A DNA stretch of 64,000 nt, taken from the NCBI GenBank assembly GCA_964035775.1, contig OZ038312.1, forward strand, positions 18,446,713 through 18,510,712, in the 5' to 3' direction. The notes beneath the pieces were generated by a model that did no database searches, was not told the DNA's origin, and saw nothing but the letters and a program-made list of their open reading frames with translations. How positions within the stretch are numbered: position 1 is the first letter of the stretch; each line of letters starts with the position of its first letter. Below, in pieces: positions 33,301 to 45,212 of the stretch. The position numbers and the translations under genes were made by a program. This stretch comes from Osedax frankpressi (lineage: Eukaryota > Annelida > Polychaeta > Sabellida > Siboglinidae).

Positions 33301-36300
33301 TATAGTAATGCAATTCATATATTCATCATGGTGAGGACGAGCGTAAAGTGTTACCTCCCGTTGAAGTTTGTACACCCCCGTTGGCTAGCTGTTAGTGTAA
33401 CTGTGGCCTTTACGCTGACGTAGTATCTCCTTTATATTCCCAGAGAGTGCAGCGGTGATTCATCGAAACCTGTGACTCATCGTTTACTCGAGTGTAATAA
33501 TTCATTTTCATAAATACAATGTCGGTTATCTCGCAAAATATTATACGAAATTTCGATATTAAGGGCATGGTAGGAATATACGTAAGTTAACATATTCTCA
33601 AACAGGATTTAGATATTTTCAAAAATATGTAAATTTATACCCGAAAATCGTGTCCAAAAATGTCACATTAAAAAACTTGGTTTAATACCTATTTTGTACT
33701 AAATACTGATGATTAGTCAATTAGTCAATTATCTATCGAAACATTTAAATATATAATGCAAATATTTTATTTCAGTAGAGTAATTGATGGTGAGAGTAAT
33801 AGTTAATAGGAAATGATTTTAACTACTGAATGCAAAATATTTGCAATCTAATAATAGAAATATATATATAAAATAAACAATATATAACTATATAACACTT
33901 ATCTTTTGATTTTTTATATACATATAAATATATATAAATTTATAATATAACATAAATAAAAAATATATTTATGATTATATAAATATATTATATAATTAAT
34001 ATGTATAGTTAAATACATGGCTATGGTGTATTGTATGCCTTGGGTACATTGTATGTACATTGTAGGGATTAAGCCACACCCAGTACTTACAATACACTCA
34101 GGCGGTGGGTACTATTTGATTAATATACATGAAATTCATGAAATGAGTCATCGAAATATGAGATTAGTTAATTAACATATATCAAGAATCCAATTTATTT
34201 ATGTGAGTATTTATGGAAAATTTGCAATTTTCGAATAATTCAAAGTAGAATTTTAATTAAATTCATTAATTTTATTTTTACTTGTGTTTTGATAGTTTTT
34301 TTTACAATTTGTTAAATTTAATAATTCAAAATTGCTATCTTATATTTCGTGCGTAGATGAATCCTTATTCCTATTTTAATAATATCACTTGGGTTGACGT
34401 AATCACATATAACTGAACATGATTTTTTCGCCCCTATCTCATACGCCCCTATAAATAGAAATATTTATTTTTATCTAGACCGTCTGAAGTGATAATAGAA
34501 TTATTAGTGAGCCTATATAATAATGCTTAATATTAATTGGCATAATAATGAATGCATAATAAGGATAGTAATTCTATACTAAGTAAAATTAAATCAGTAA
34601 ATGTTGAGACCTGTCATATCTGGAGGTAAAAAATGTTAACTTTTCAAAGAAAATTGGGAAATTAGAAAATTTTACATAGTTAATTTATTATATTAATATT
34701 GAATTTTTTGAAATTGTTTCGAGCTTTATTCAAATTTCCCATTTTCGATCGTTAATTTTTGTACTAGTTTCAATATTTTCTATTTTCTCCGTCTGATAAC
34801 GTTAAGTGAGAACGTAGGAAGTAGTTAGGGAGAAAAAAAAAATTTTATTTTATTAGTTTAAATTCGATTAAGTATATTTAAACTAATTAAATGTGTTTCA
34901 TTTTACTAAAATTTATCATTTTATTTGTATCCTAATTATCTATAAACCAGTTGAACACACATTTGAGTTTTAGTGGGTTTTAAATTAATATCTTTCATTT
35001 TTCATAGCAACAACAAACAATTTATAATTAATAAACATTTTAGTAGTAAGCCGAAATCTATAAATTTGTGATAAATAAATAATTTACATATATAAATAAT
35101 ATTAGTACTAAATTATTTTAAAATCTGCTTAAACTAAATTTAATAGCTTTTTTAATCATTTTTAATTATATTCAAATAGTGCTTTTTCTCAGATATCACA
35201 ATATTTTGTAATAGATATCTTCTCTTGTTTGACAGACTTAAAAAAACTAAATGTAGTTTGTGTATAAATCTATTTTATTTGCATATAGTTGTGTTTTTAT
35301 CTACCACATTAGCTGAGACTACAAAATACACAAAATCAATGCCTATGGCCTATAAAATTGTGTTTTTTAAAGTAATATTTTAATAAGATTTGGACAAAAA
35401 ACTATAAAGTGACAACGTTCCCGTAAATTGCCCATCAAATTATCTTTATTATTCTTATGATTCTGTCTTAGTGCAATGCTGACCTCTTTTGTAGTCTCCT
35501 GGATTTCTATTTGTTAGTATAATGCTCTCGTTTTCTCTTTAGATTGTGAAATTCATAGATGTGGCGAATGAAAGAATTGTAAAAGATGATTTAACAATTC
35601 TGAGGTTCCTATTTAAATGTGCTTATTTTTCAAGACTATATTTGCATTATATGAACGAAAAATTCTTATATCATAATTCAATTTCGCAAACATTTGTTTG
35701 TGATCCGAGAGCATCGCAATTAATGGTAACTCACTCGTCTACATTTGCAGGTTAAATGAAATCATGAAAACTAATGTATTTATCCACAAAAAATTGGATA
35801 AAAATATCTTAGAGTTAGTATTGGGAACATATAAACATCATTTGAAAGTTCCTGTATTTATGATTTACTTATGCATATACCTGTTGGTTATTACTTTATA
35901 TGTTTTAAATACTGAGAAATACATCAAAGTACCTGCAATATACTTGTACATATAATTGCCATGCATATTTGCTTTTCTAATGTATTTCACTCTGACTTCA
36001 TTTTTTGTAATATTTTGAACATTTCATTACATGTAACCTGATTTATATAAATAAATCATTTATATAATAAAATAAGTATAATTATTTAAATTTAATGATG
36101 ATAATTACCTGTTTACTATTGTATTATGATTTACATGTTTGAATTCTTTATTTACACAATATCAATATCATCAAATGATTTCAAACATCAATTTTTAACA
36201 TTAACATTTATGTCATTCAAGTTTACAATAAATTTATTATTTTAGCTAATTTATATATACTATAAATACATTCAGATATATATATATATATATGTTTGTC

Positions 36301-36892
36301 TGTGTATTAACTGCATATGTAATTATATATATTATATAATAATATTTAAAATATTAATAACTCTTAAAATATATTAAATAAAATAATAAATAATGTTTCT
36401 TGTAGAATAAATCAAGATATAAAAAATATAATTAGGGAAGAAAGCCCAAAAGATATTAGAATTATAAGCAATACGACGAAAAGAAAGGTTTTTAAAATGT
36501 ATAAATCAATTCTTTCTCCAGATTTATTTACTGTTTATATTGACAATGTGTTAGTATATTTTAGTGGTGTGTTATAATGTTTTCTAACTCATTTTAAAAT
36601 TACCATGTAACATGAATCACTCATAACTAGATAATGATTATCATTATCTTTATTCATGTAATTTATATTATTTTCCTGAGATGTGAATTAGTACATTACA
36701 TTATATAATATGTATGTTCCTGAATAGCTTGGGATTTTATTACAAGCCAAGAAACGTAAAGAAATCCGCAAGGATAAAATCTCGAGTGTTACGGAATCAG
36801 TTCAAATTTTGATCGATGAAATCAATATATCGACACAGATGAAAAAAGTAAGTTGTATTGGCTATGAAAATATTTAATATATATATTTATAG

Positions 36893-36931
<39 letters not shown>

Positions 36932-39900
36932 TATTAAATACAATACATATTTTTTGTTTCTAATTGAAAATGAATGATTTGTAAAAAACAGAATTTCTAT
37001 TTTTAAAATAATTATTTAAGAATTTATTATTTAAGAGAATTTATTATTTTTTCATCTATATATTTATTAGAAATTATATATAATTTATATTTTATAAATT
37101 ATAACAATGTTAAATACTTTTTTATTTTTCATTTAATTCTTAAATATTTCTCACAATTGTATTTCATGAATTTGTTATGATTGTTATATAATCTGTGTTC
37201 CTATGTAAAGTATATATGAAATATTTAATGCAGATATTTAATTATTTAAATTGTATAACAAGACTAATTACTAAATGCAGTTTTTTTATTTGATATTAAA
37301 AATCTAATTTGTATAGTCTATAGTACTATTATGCATGGTACTATTTGTAGGGTACTATAGTACTATTTGTATGGTCTATAGTACTATTATACTATTATGC
37401 ATGCTTATATAATTTAAAAAATAACTTTTATTATGTTCTGTTTAATTTATTTTATATTTATTTTTTTATTATATTTATTTTATATTTATTTTAGGAATCG
37501 CAAAGCACTTATATTTAAATACATAGAATTTCTTTTTAAATGAAGTATTTAGCCATAATCTATTCACAATATTTAATAAATATTTGATATTGATTTTCAA
37601 AAAATGCAATAGAATACAATTCTTATATATTTATAATTAAAATGCCTTATATTTTATATTATTTTTTTTATGTTTGATTTGACTTTATATTTTTTTATAC
37701 CTAATAATACCTTACATTAGTACTATATTTTCATTGATAATTTAAATATCGCAGTTTTTTTAAATAATACTCATTTTATACAGAATAATTATAAAAAGTA
37801 TCAATTAATCTTAAATTCTAAAATATATTGAAGTATTTTAAAGAAATTAATTTATTGTAGTTTTATTTACTCATAATTCTTTGGACTATTAAATAGTATA
37901 AAACTTATATACCACATTATTTCTATCTACATATAATGCCATTATTTTGTTACTTTCAATATTAACATCTTATTGTAATTTTAAAGCAGGTCGATATTTT
38001 TGATAATGCGGCCGAATTATTGGAAAAAAAGAATAATCAAAATAATATCGATGATATTAATAAATTAATGGATACAATGAATGAGGTCAGTTTCTCGCTG
38101 CCATGTATTCCTTATCTCATTGTCTCTGTCTGATTCTCTTTGTATTTATTATCTCCTTGTCTCTGTATTATTCTCTTTGTATTCCTTATCTCCTTGTCTC
38201 TGTCTTATTCTCTTTGTATTTCTTATCTCCTTGTCTCTGTCTTATTCTCTTTGTATTTCTTATCTCCTTGTCTCTGTCTTATTCTCTTTGTATTCCTTAT
38301 CTCCTTGTCTCTGTCTTATTCTCTTTGTATTTCTTATCTCCTTGTCTCTGTCTTATTCTCTTTGTATTTCTTATCTCCTTGTCTCTGTCTTATTCTCTTT
38401 GTATTTCTTGTCTCATTCTCTTTGTATTTCTTGTCTCATTCTCTTTGTCACGTAATCCTTATCTCCTTGTAGAAATAATATCAAATTTACATCAAGGAAC
38501 TATGAACTGATAATACCACATAGTTTTGACATTGTTTTCTGGGTGATTCCATGAAGAGTTCAAATATAGAGAAACTATAATTTAAATTTAAATAGAAAAA
38601 TTATTTTATCACGAATTACAAAGTTCACCAACAATTTGATTTCATTGTTTACTTTACGTTACTTTATCTTTTTTTTTTAATTTAAATTTAATATTTATTA
38701 CATAAGAATATTATTAATCTTTGATTTCTTATACTGTTTAAAATATTACATATCTTCAATTTGAATTTCCATGGGAACTATGTATTTTTGTGTCATTTGC
38801 ACAGAAAAATGATTTTCCTTGAGGATATATTATTATCGAAAATACTTTAAAAAATGTCACCGTTGTATTTGTTGCAGATTCAATGTTATTTCGATAGCTG
38901 CAAAATGCTTTTAATCCATCTCACAATCTATCTCATAGTACTTATCTCTTAGTCCATTGTATAATCTATCGCATTTAACCTATATTTTGTATAATCAATG
39001 TATTATATTAAATCATAGATATCTAATTTACCAAACCCATACTACTAGTATTGTATACAATATATATCTTTATGTGGTAATTTTACCATTCATTGGTATT
39101 ATTAGATTACTTGTTAGATATACTTAACATTTCTTAATGTAATTTGAGTAATAATATCTAAATGAGGGAATAACGTGATCAAAAGCTAATTATTTCTTTA
39201 ATATTAAATACTTTGTAACCAGATTTTGCAAACTTTTACATCCTCGGTTTAATGGTTTATGAATTTTTGAGTTTTTACAAATTGTCCCCTAAAAAATTAG
39301 TTTTTACCCAGATTTCATAATTATGTAAAAGAACATACTCATAGAAATTAGAATATTACAATTTCAATTACCGACAATTACGGACGACCTTATAAGGATT
39401 ATTAAAATTTAAATACGGATTCGAAATCCGCGCCACAAAATCTTTTAGATAACAATTCAATATTATTAAAATTAATGATTTATAAAAATAACCTATAAAA
39501 ACTTAATGATTGTAATACCAATATTATATAATACATTAAATATTAAAATATGAATCATATTATATTCAGATCTACTAATATAACTCAACTTGAATATATT
39601 TATTATATATAATTATATACATATAATACAGTTTAATATACTGTTAAATGTGATATTACAATTATTCTAAAAACAATTATAGTTAATTATTTGCTGTTCC
39701 AATGTAAACACCCCAAAAATAACACACCTAAGAAACATTGAAATGAATCACTAAACAGACCCTCCCCGAGCAACTTCAGTGAGATCTCCCTTTAGTCTGT
39801 GAGCAACTTCAGTGAGATCTCCCTTTAGTCTGTGTACAATAGTCAAACATTGTATTTATGGTTTTTCAATTGATCAGTTTTTTTCCCTTGCATATTTTCA

Positions 39901-41060
39901 TACTGCATTTGTGTAAAATTGCTTTTTGAACATAATCCCTGAACCCATCCAGGTCATTTAAGTTTTTTTCTTATATAATAAAAAGATAATATTTTTTATG
40001 TGTATCATAATTTTATTTATTCAAAATAAATATATAGAAATTTATAGTTACAAAAGATTGTCAATAATAAAGTTGTTTGCATTAATCATCAACCAAACGA
40101 GAAGATCCACATACTGGATCATTTCATTATCTTGCTGAGTATCACCTTCATCATAATTCATCTCTGGAATGTGACTCATTACTATCTCCCCCCACACCCC
40201 CACACCCCTACACCCCACACCCCTACACCCCCCACACCCCCACACACCCCTACACCCCCCACACCCCCTACACCCCCACACCCTCACACCCCACACCCCC
40301 ACACCCCCCACACACCCCTACACCCCCCACACCCCCTACACCCCCACACCCCACACCCCCTACACCCCACACCCCCTACACCCCCCACACCTCGCCTACC
40401 CCTACAACACTTACCCCCACACCCCACCCCACACCCCCACCCCCACACCCTACACCCCCACACCCCTCACACCCCCTACACACCCCCTACACCCCCTACA
40501 CCCCCCACACCTCGCACACCTCGCCTACCCCTACAACACTTACCCTTAAACCCTTTCAGAATATTCTCATAAACTCCGACATTGGTGACACTTTGTCGCA
40601 GTCAATTGCGAATGACGATTTCGACGATTTAAGTTCGGAATTGGAACTAATTCTGGCGGAGGACGATAAAGTGCAAGCGGAGGAGGTGAATACAGATGTG
40701 TCTGATACAAATTTCAATAATGTGCCAATACATGAACGACTACCTTCTCCACCCAGTTATAAACTAAGTTTGTACTTTCTTTCCTGTTTATAAGTATGAA
40801 AATATGTAAAAGGTAGTGAACTTTCTTAAAATGAGTATGGTATATTTATTCGGCTGATACTAGGAACTTTGGTACTTTTAATGTCAACATATTAGTAATG
40901 TTTATGTATTAACATATCTGAGTTTTAGACTCTCAATACTAATTGATATATTTTCAAATTTATCAGTTACTTACTTACTTCTTAATTCTTTTTTGCAGAA
41001 GAAACTAAATTGGCCGATAAACTACCTGCACCACCAACCTCCTCTATCAAGTCTACTTAA
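21072..41060 (+). CDS. CHMP7: CHMP7, ESCRT-II/III hybrid protein, 10 exons
   Basis: Known role: CHMP7 recruits ESCRT-III to the nuclear envelope and endosomal membranes (nuclear envelope sealing, with LEMD2). Exons: 21072-21328, 29352-29475, 31373-31567, 35543-35604, 35751-35813, 36406-36547, 36728-36847, 37990-38085, 40560-40767, 40999-41060. Joined, they give 1329 bases and 442 residues, close to the human 453. Exons 1-3 encode an ESCRT-II-like winged-helix half: [18 protein letters not shown] resembles human LPPEWEEDEERMSFLFSAF; NISW resembles SWISW. Exons 4-10 encode the Snf7-like helices, with IVKF, DDLTIL, an acidic [12 protein letters not shown] (human FDSEELEKELDILL) and a Pro-rich tail. 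Start: first ATG of the exon, in the position expected for the family. Two donors are non-ideal, GTGAAC after exon 2 and GTGTTA after exon 6. Confidence 0.9.
22255..22640 (+). mobile_element. Inverted LINE reverse-transcriptase segment
   Basis: Plus-strand reading gives a NYRPIS-like block, then [16 protein letters not shown] and [13 protein letters not shown], i.e. RT fingers and motif A (catalytic Asp of SAFD). It lies inside the minus-strand LINE exactly where that LINE lacks these blocks, in opposite orientation. Confidence 0.8.
22641..22730 (+). repeat. 84-bp inverted copy of LINE segment at 24.02-24.11 kb
   Basis: GCTCTGAAGCTGTTAAAACT and the flanking bases recur at about 24023-24110 on the other strand with few changes. 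It comes from the region between ORF1 and the endonuclease of the same element. Confidence 0.85.
23694..23850. repeat. 17-bp repeat, about 9 copies
   Basis: Units of TAATTGTAATGATGTAA, one with a G variant, inside the LINE near the 5' end of its endonuclease part. Confidence 0.93.
24770..27350. other. CHMP7 intron 1, AT-rich DNA
   Basis: Starts with the 5' edge of the LINE (to about 24960), then a GTGTGGGTGTGTG run near 25318. Otherwise unique, very AT-rich sequence without recognisable coding, RNA or element. Confidence 0.5.
27360..28060 (+). mobile_element. Decayed CR1/jockey-type LINE reverse transcriptase
   Basis: Plus strand, same sense as CHMP7. Blocks recognised in order: [58 protein letters not shown] (motif A), [22 protein letters not shown] (normally GVPQGS) and a degraded ADD. 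Several frame changes and stops; only part of ORF2 remains. It differs in sequence from the LINE at 21.6-24.8 kb, so it is a separate insertion. Confidence 0.82.
28061..29351. other. CHMP7 intron 1, remainder
   Basis: AT-rich; may include the decayed 3' part of the LINE. The frames at 28437 and 29015 show no domain. Confidence 0.45.
29352..29475 (+). CDS. CHMP7: CHMP7 exon 2
   Basis: Starts after a CGACTAATCTCCGATAG acceptor with a CTAAT branch-like motif. [19 protein letters not shown] corresponds to the human ...SSWISW segment. To stay in phase with exon 3 the donor must be GTGAAC. A stronger-looking GTAATA ten bases later would break the frame. Confidence 0.82.
30186..31366. repeat. Telomere-like 12-bp minisatellite (CCCTAACCCCGA)
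   Basis: About 95 units, mostly CCCTAACCCCGA with CCTGA, GCGA and TGCGT variants. The left half is diverse and the right half (31.0-31.3 kb) nearly homogeneous. The core CCCTAACCC equals the complement of the animal TTAGGG telomere repeat. The array occupies the end of CHMP7 intron 2 and stops 6 bases before the TAG acceptor of exon 3. Open frames (TLTPTLT, VRVGVRV) are by-products. Confidence 0.97.
31373..31567 (+). CDS. CHMP7: CHMP7 exon 3
   Basis: 65 codons, phase 0/0: [20 protein letters not shown], then [19 protein letters not shown], ending LYKDKW. The human counterpart is the second winged helix ([20 protein letters not shown]). The acceptor TAG sits directly after the telomere-like array. 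Donor GTTAGT. Confidence 0.85.
31568..33185. other. CHMP7 intron 3, first part
   Basis: Very AT-rich unique sequence; no feature recognised. Confidence 0.5.
33190..33335. repeat. 48-bp tandem repeat, 3 copies
   Basis: Units contain GCAGTTCATATATTCTAAAT and a GTTAGTGT segment. It lies in a GC-richer island (33.1-33.5 kb) of intron 3 that also holds a unique block around 33340-33490 of unknown nature. Confidence 0.85.
33500..35540. other. CHMP7 intron 3, remainder
   Basis: AT-rich with a GTACATTGTA dyad near 34040-34070. No exon or element recognised. Confidence 0.5.
35543..35604 (+). CDS. CHMP7: CHMP7 exon 4
   Basis: [20 protein letters not shown] plus a split Arg codon. IVKF matches the human EKIVKFA linker, and DDLTIL the first residues of the Snf7 core. 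Acceptor TTCTCTTTAG, donor GTTCCT (weak). The frame stays open beyond it, but only this end joins the next exon. Confidence 0.78.
35751..35813 (+). CDS. CHMP7: CHMP7 exon 5
   Basis: 20 codons, [20 protein letters not shown], a helical segment with the length and spacing of Snf7 helix 1. Acceptor ACATTTGCAG, donor GTTAGT. The phase fits both neighbours. Confidence 0.8.
36406..36547 (+). CDS. CHMP7: CHMP7 exon 6
   Basis: [20 protein letters not shown], then [15 protein letters not shown]; corresponds to the human [20 protein letters not shown] and following helix. Donor GTGTTA (used here) or GTATAT six bases later; both keep phase. The intron to exon 7 is only 180 bases. Confidence 0.75.
36728..36847 (+). 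CDS. CHMP7: CHMP7 exon 7
   Basis: 40 codons, [20 protein letters not shown], then [20 protein letters not shown]; corresponds to human AGVGALKLSMKDVTVEKAEN and LVDQIQELCDTQDEVS. Donor GTAAGT. Confidence 0.82.
36848..37989. other. CHMP7 intron 7
   Basis: AT-rich with a TA run near 36895-36928 and a GTACTATT repeat near 37320-37390. No other feature. Confidence 0.5.
37990..38085 (+). CDS. CHMP7: CHMP7 exon 8
   Basis: 32 codons, [20 protein letters not shown], then [12 protein letters not shown]. Phase 0/0, acceptor TTTAAAGCAG, donor GTCAGT. It is helical and charged; human CHMP7 has little to align here, so this is a lineage insertion or a strongly diverged helix. Confidence 0.75.
38105..38455. 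repeat. 36-bp minisatellite, about 9 copies
   Basis: Pyrimidine-rich units built from TTATCTCCTTGTCTCTGTCT and TTCTCTTTGTATT, beginning about 20 bases after the exon 8 donor of CHMP7. The period is a multiple of three, so three overlapping Leu/Ser-rich frames are open; not genes. Confidence 0.95.
38470..40180. other. CHMP7 intron 8, unique part
   Basis: AT-rich. A 33-bp duplication starting GAGCAACTTCAGTGAGATCT lies at about 39767-39832. No exon or element recognised. Confidence 0.5.
40187..40548. repeat. C-rich array (CCCCACACCCCTACA) before CHMP7 exon 9
   Basis: Irregular units of CACCCC, CTACACCC and CCCCCCACACC; a longer block (CCTCGCCTACCCCTACAACA) occurs twice, the second copy ending 20 bases before the acceptor. 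Strongly C-biased on plus, G-rich on minus. Confidence 0.93.
40560..40767 (+). CDS. CHMP7: CHMP7 exon 9
   Basis: 69 codons plus one base. [17 protein letters not shown] matches the acidic FDSEELEKELDILLQD of human CHMP7. Then a [10 protein letters not shown] region and Pro-rich LPSPPSYKL. Acceptor AAACCCTTTCAG next to a C-rich array. Donor GTTTGT. Confidence 0.88.
40999..41060 (+). CDS. CHMP7: CHMP7 exon 10 and stop
   Basis: 20 codons ending [16 protein letters not shown] and TAA; equivalent to the short basic/Pro tail of human CHMP7. Acceptor CTTTTTTGCAG. Confidence 0.85.
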
Positions 41061-41868
41061 TGATTCTAAACAAATATCTACGTAAAATTGAAACTCAAAA
41101 CATCTCAACTTAGATCAAATACGACTATAGTCAAATTTAGTTTATTTTTTTTTAAAATATAAACAACAATTATTTGCTGGTGATCATTATTTTGTCTTTC
41201 ACTATCATAAAACCATTTTACATTATTTTAGTTCAACTATTAATTATTTCATGACTATTATCTATATCAATGTATTATATTTTAAATTAACAGATTTTCT
41301 TTCCTAATTGATTATTGATGTTATAAAATACAAAAATAAACATTCAAATTAATAAACCCGAATACATTATTTTAATTTTATTATTAAATTATATAATAAA
41401 TTACATATATAAAATTATTTTATTGTATATACATTTATATAGTTTATTAAATAAATAGTAATTATTTATATCAGATAATATAGTTATATTAATTAAGTAA
41501 TTGATTTAATATAAGTTTTAATAACTCATTATTTATTTTCTACTAGTTACATATATATTATATCTCACCGACTACCAATATATGTTGTATTACTATATAC
41601 AATGGAATTATTTCTTACACTTCTCATAGAAGAGAAATAGTTTCTGTATATCGCATATAGTCTATATTGTATTTGCATATTCAACTTGCATTTACTATAT
41701 CTGCTGATTTTCTATGAACAAATATAATATTCCTAAAATAATCAATGTTTATAATTGATCTCTATATCGTCGACGATGACATGTTGGTTTTTCTTGAATA
41801 GGTAAGATATTGATAGAAAGCGGGAAACACTCAAATTAATCACAAAAGATACTTTAAAGATCAATATA
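41061..41868. other. CHMP7 3' flank
   Basis: AT-rich 3' UTR and intergenic sequence up to the assembly gap. No further gene seen. Confidence 0.5.
41335..41340 (+). terminator. Candidate poly(A) signal of CHMP7
   Basis: AATAAA 275 bases after the CHMP7 stop, the first such hexamer downstream. In DNA this AT-rich the match is weak evidence. Confidence 0.35.
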
Positions 41869-42068
41869 NNNNNNNNNNNNNNNNNNNNNNNNNNNNNNNN
41901 NNNNNNNNNNNNNNNNNNNNNNNNNNNNNNNNNNNNNNNNNNNNNNNNNNNNNNNNNNNNNNNNNNNNNNNNNNNNNNNNNNNNNNNNNNNNNNNNNNNN
42001 NNNNNNNNNNNNNNNNNNNNNNNNNNNNNNNNNNNNNNNNNNNNNNNNNNNNNNNNNNNNNNNNNNNN
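41869..42068. other. Assembly gap, 200 N
   Basis: A run of exactly 200 N, a conventional placeholder, so the real distance across it is unknown. Confidence 0.99.
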
Positions 42069-42126
42069 TTTATAAACTTTATAAATAAATTATAGATTAA
42101 GAGCCGTACACATGCTCGTATAATGA

Positions 42127-42337
42127 GTGATTCTTACATAACCCTATAATTGAGACTATTATTAACCATATCAATTGTTGAATATCCGGTTCGAAATTAT
42201 TAGAGGTCAATTTCACATTACTCCCGCTTAATTCAGTAAATAATCTCTCTATTTGGCTAATCCCGAATTCGTTGTCGCCTTCCGTTAGCAGCAGCTCCCT
42301 GAAGACCGTAGGATAATGCTCACGGGCCACGACGGTA
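42127..42337 (-). CDS. Unrecognised minus-strand exon near the gap
   Basis: Protein-like reading: VVAREHYPTVFRELLLTEGD, then NEFGISQIERLFTELSGSNV, then FEPDIQQLIWLIIVSIIGL, ending at a good donor-like GTAAGA (about 42137). GC and codon use are higher than the flanks, as in the exons of LST2. The residues suggest an alpha-helical repeat protein, but I do not recognise the family. The right edge is unclear: a stop lies about 20 codons upstream and a second frame (VKPLLAM) may belong to the same exon. Partners may lie in the gap. Confidence 0.45.
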
Positions 42338-42349
42338 CACCATCGGTGG

Positions 42350-42565
42350 GATTACATGGCCAATAATGGTTTGACCACTATGTACTCTGTATTTCGGTAC
42401 ATATAGTATAGTGGATATGGCGAGAATCCATAATGTGAACCATTGTAGAGGATATCGGAGCTTATCATGTTATTTGTATTGTTTGACCGATAATTTGATC
42501 GCTGTCATGTTATATCTTAAAAGGTTGATTTATCGGGTTGAATTTCTTTGAGTAGAGAGTATGTG
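42350..42565. other. No feature seen
   Basis: Short unique stretch between the exon candidate and the GAGT array. Confidence 0.4.
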
Positions 42566-42567
42566 GA

Positions 42568-42842
42568 TTAGTGAATGAGTGAATGAGTGAGTGAATGAGT
42601 GAGTAAGTGAGTGAGTGAGTGAGTGAGTGAGTGAGTGAGTGAGTGAGTGAGTGAATGATTGTGAGAGAGGGAGTGAGTGAGTGAGTGAGTGAGTGAGTGA
42701 GTGAGAGTGAGTGTGAGTGAATGAATGAGTGAGTGAATGAATGAATGAGTGAGTGAGTGAGTGAGTGAGTGAGTGAGTGAGTGAGTGAGTGAGTGAGTGA
42801 GTGAGTGAGTGTGTGTGTATGAGTGAGTGAGTGAGTGAGAGT
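42568..42842. repeat. (GAGT)n tetranucleotide array
   Basis: About 65 units, mostly GAGT, with GAAT and GTGT variants. The minus-strand HSLTHSLTHSLT frame is a by-product. Confidence 0.97.
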
Positions 42843-42849
42843 ATTTTAT

Positions 42850-43142
42850 TTTGACACGTATATCTAAGGATATTTTTATTAATTTTCTTTATAACCATTA
42901 TATAAATATATATTCAAACGACTAAAGATATTTAGCGTAGTTATTCGAATCAATTGATTAAAGGGTAACTATAAAGAAAAATGTATGTAAAATGTATTTA
43001 ATTATTAATTCGTATGCTAATTAATTATAATTATGTTAATTGTGTCAGTGTGCATTTGGTGGTCGGCCAACAATTGTTAGCACAAATCTGCATACAATCT
43101 ATATAGTTATGATTACATATTATATATTAATATATTAATATA

Positions 43143-43189
<47 letters not shown>

Positions 43190-43631
43190 AACTCAAAAAT
43201 ATATTATTGAAATATCAATTAATCATATTTGTTAATATTAATTAAAATAGGGATATATAACGAATTCATTTTATATGGTATTATATAATGGTATATTTTT
43301 ATAAAATACATTATAAAATAGATTAACGTAGTGATTAACTTTGCCTATTATCAATTAGAAGTATACCCCCTGAGGAAATAGAAGTTAAATGAATACTGTA
43401 ATCTCCCGCTTTCATGTCGAGTTTTATATTGTCCTAAATCCAAATAGAAACTCATATTCGTAGAAGCTCTGAATAAAAAACCTGTTACATCAACACACTG
43501 GAATAATATATTCGTAGTTATTTTTAAGTAAACCATTAGCCGAGGTGTCAAACAAATTATGTTATAAACCTCTATTACGTGTTTTTAATACATTTATTTC
43601 TACGGTTAAAGCATACATAATATATATATAC

Positions 43632-43694
<63 letters not shown>

Positions 43695-44520
43695 GGTATA
43701 CGTAACAAAACTTGAATATATACCAAGGAATTAACTTAATTAACTGAATTAAAGATCCTTAATAATGAGCAATTGTATCATTTTAATATATAATTAATTC
43801 GTATATCAACTAGCATAGAAAACAAGCTATACAACTGATCGAGTTTGTGTTACTATATAGATATACATCAATATAATATGACCATTTTATTTAATCGTAA
43901 AACTCATATAGACATATTACTTATATAAACATATTACCTATATAAACATATTACCTATATAAACATATGAGCTATATAGACATATAACTTATAGCTATGC
44001 GACTTAAATATACATATAACTTATAGCTATGTGACTTAAATAGACATATAACTCATATATACGTACGTACTACTACTTATAATACATATAAATCATATCA
44101 AATGTCATCGATAACCATCGATAATCAGGTCACTTGTAATATTGGTCAATTTACTATTATTAAAGTGTGTATCATCATGAAATAATATTGCAGAATGAAA
44201 TCTTCTTAGAAAGTTATATGTAGTAATATCTTATATAATAATACGGTTAAAACGATATGTTGCAAGATTATATTATATATAATATTATATTATAATTAGT
44301 ATATCAGTAGCGTAGCTTATCAATTTTAATTTAATTTAATTTAATTGAATTAAATTTAATTCAATTTTAATTGAATTGGTGTTCGCAATTAAATTAAAAT
44401 AAATACATTCCGGTTTTTGTTTTCTCTAAATATTTTTTAAATACGACAATATTAGATTACATTATTATAAATATCTGATATGTGATATTGATATTAATTC
44501 ACTTAAATTATGCAAATGTT
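42850..44520. other. AT-rich intergenic with TA microsatellites
   Basis: (TA)n runs at about 43140-43187 and 43618-43690; a 23-bp repeat containing CATATTACCTATATAAA at about 43905-44060; an AATTTAATT palindromic cluster at 44325-44380. No gene recognised. Confidence 0.55.
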
Positions 44521-44522
44521 AT

Positions 44523-44754
<232 letters not shown>

Positions 44755-44759
44755 TAAAA

Positions 44760-45165
44760 TACGCTACAATAAAAGTTTATATTAAAAATTAATATTTACA
44801 AATTTAAATCCTACAGAACAATATTGTATATATATATCATATTTTTACACATTTGCTCAACATATTTAGAATTTTCTGTATTTGTGAATTTTCTATTCGT
44901 GATATTCGAACTGAATAATTATTCTTAATTATTGATATTCGAACTGAATAATTCGAATTTGAAATCATTTACAACCTTACTAACAATACTCCATATACAT
45001 AAAGCGATAACTTTATGAGATCTTTCTATTGATTACACATGTATACTTAAATTCATACATTGAAACGCACAATGTGTATATATATATATGTATATATATG
45101 TGTGCGTCGCACATATATATATACATACCATCGCATATAGAATAGTATTAATATATATTATATAT

Positions 45166-45212
<47 letters not shown>

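Noticed and set aside
38081-38510. Three overlapping Leu-rich frames resembling membrane proteins
   Set aside because: The 36-bp minisatellite in CHMP7 intron 8 keeps three frames open; hydrophobicity comes from pyrimidine-rich codons.
40132-40572. Pro/His/Thr-rich protein
   Set aside because: C-rich repeat in CHMP7 intron 8 next to a well-supported exon on the same strand.
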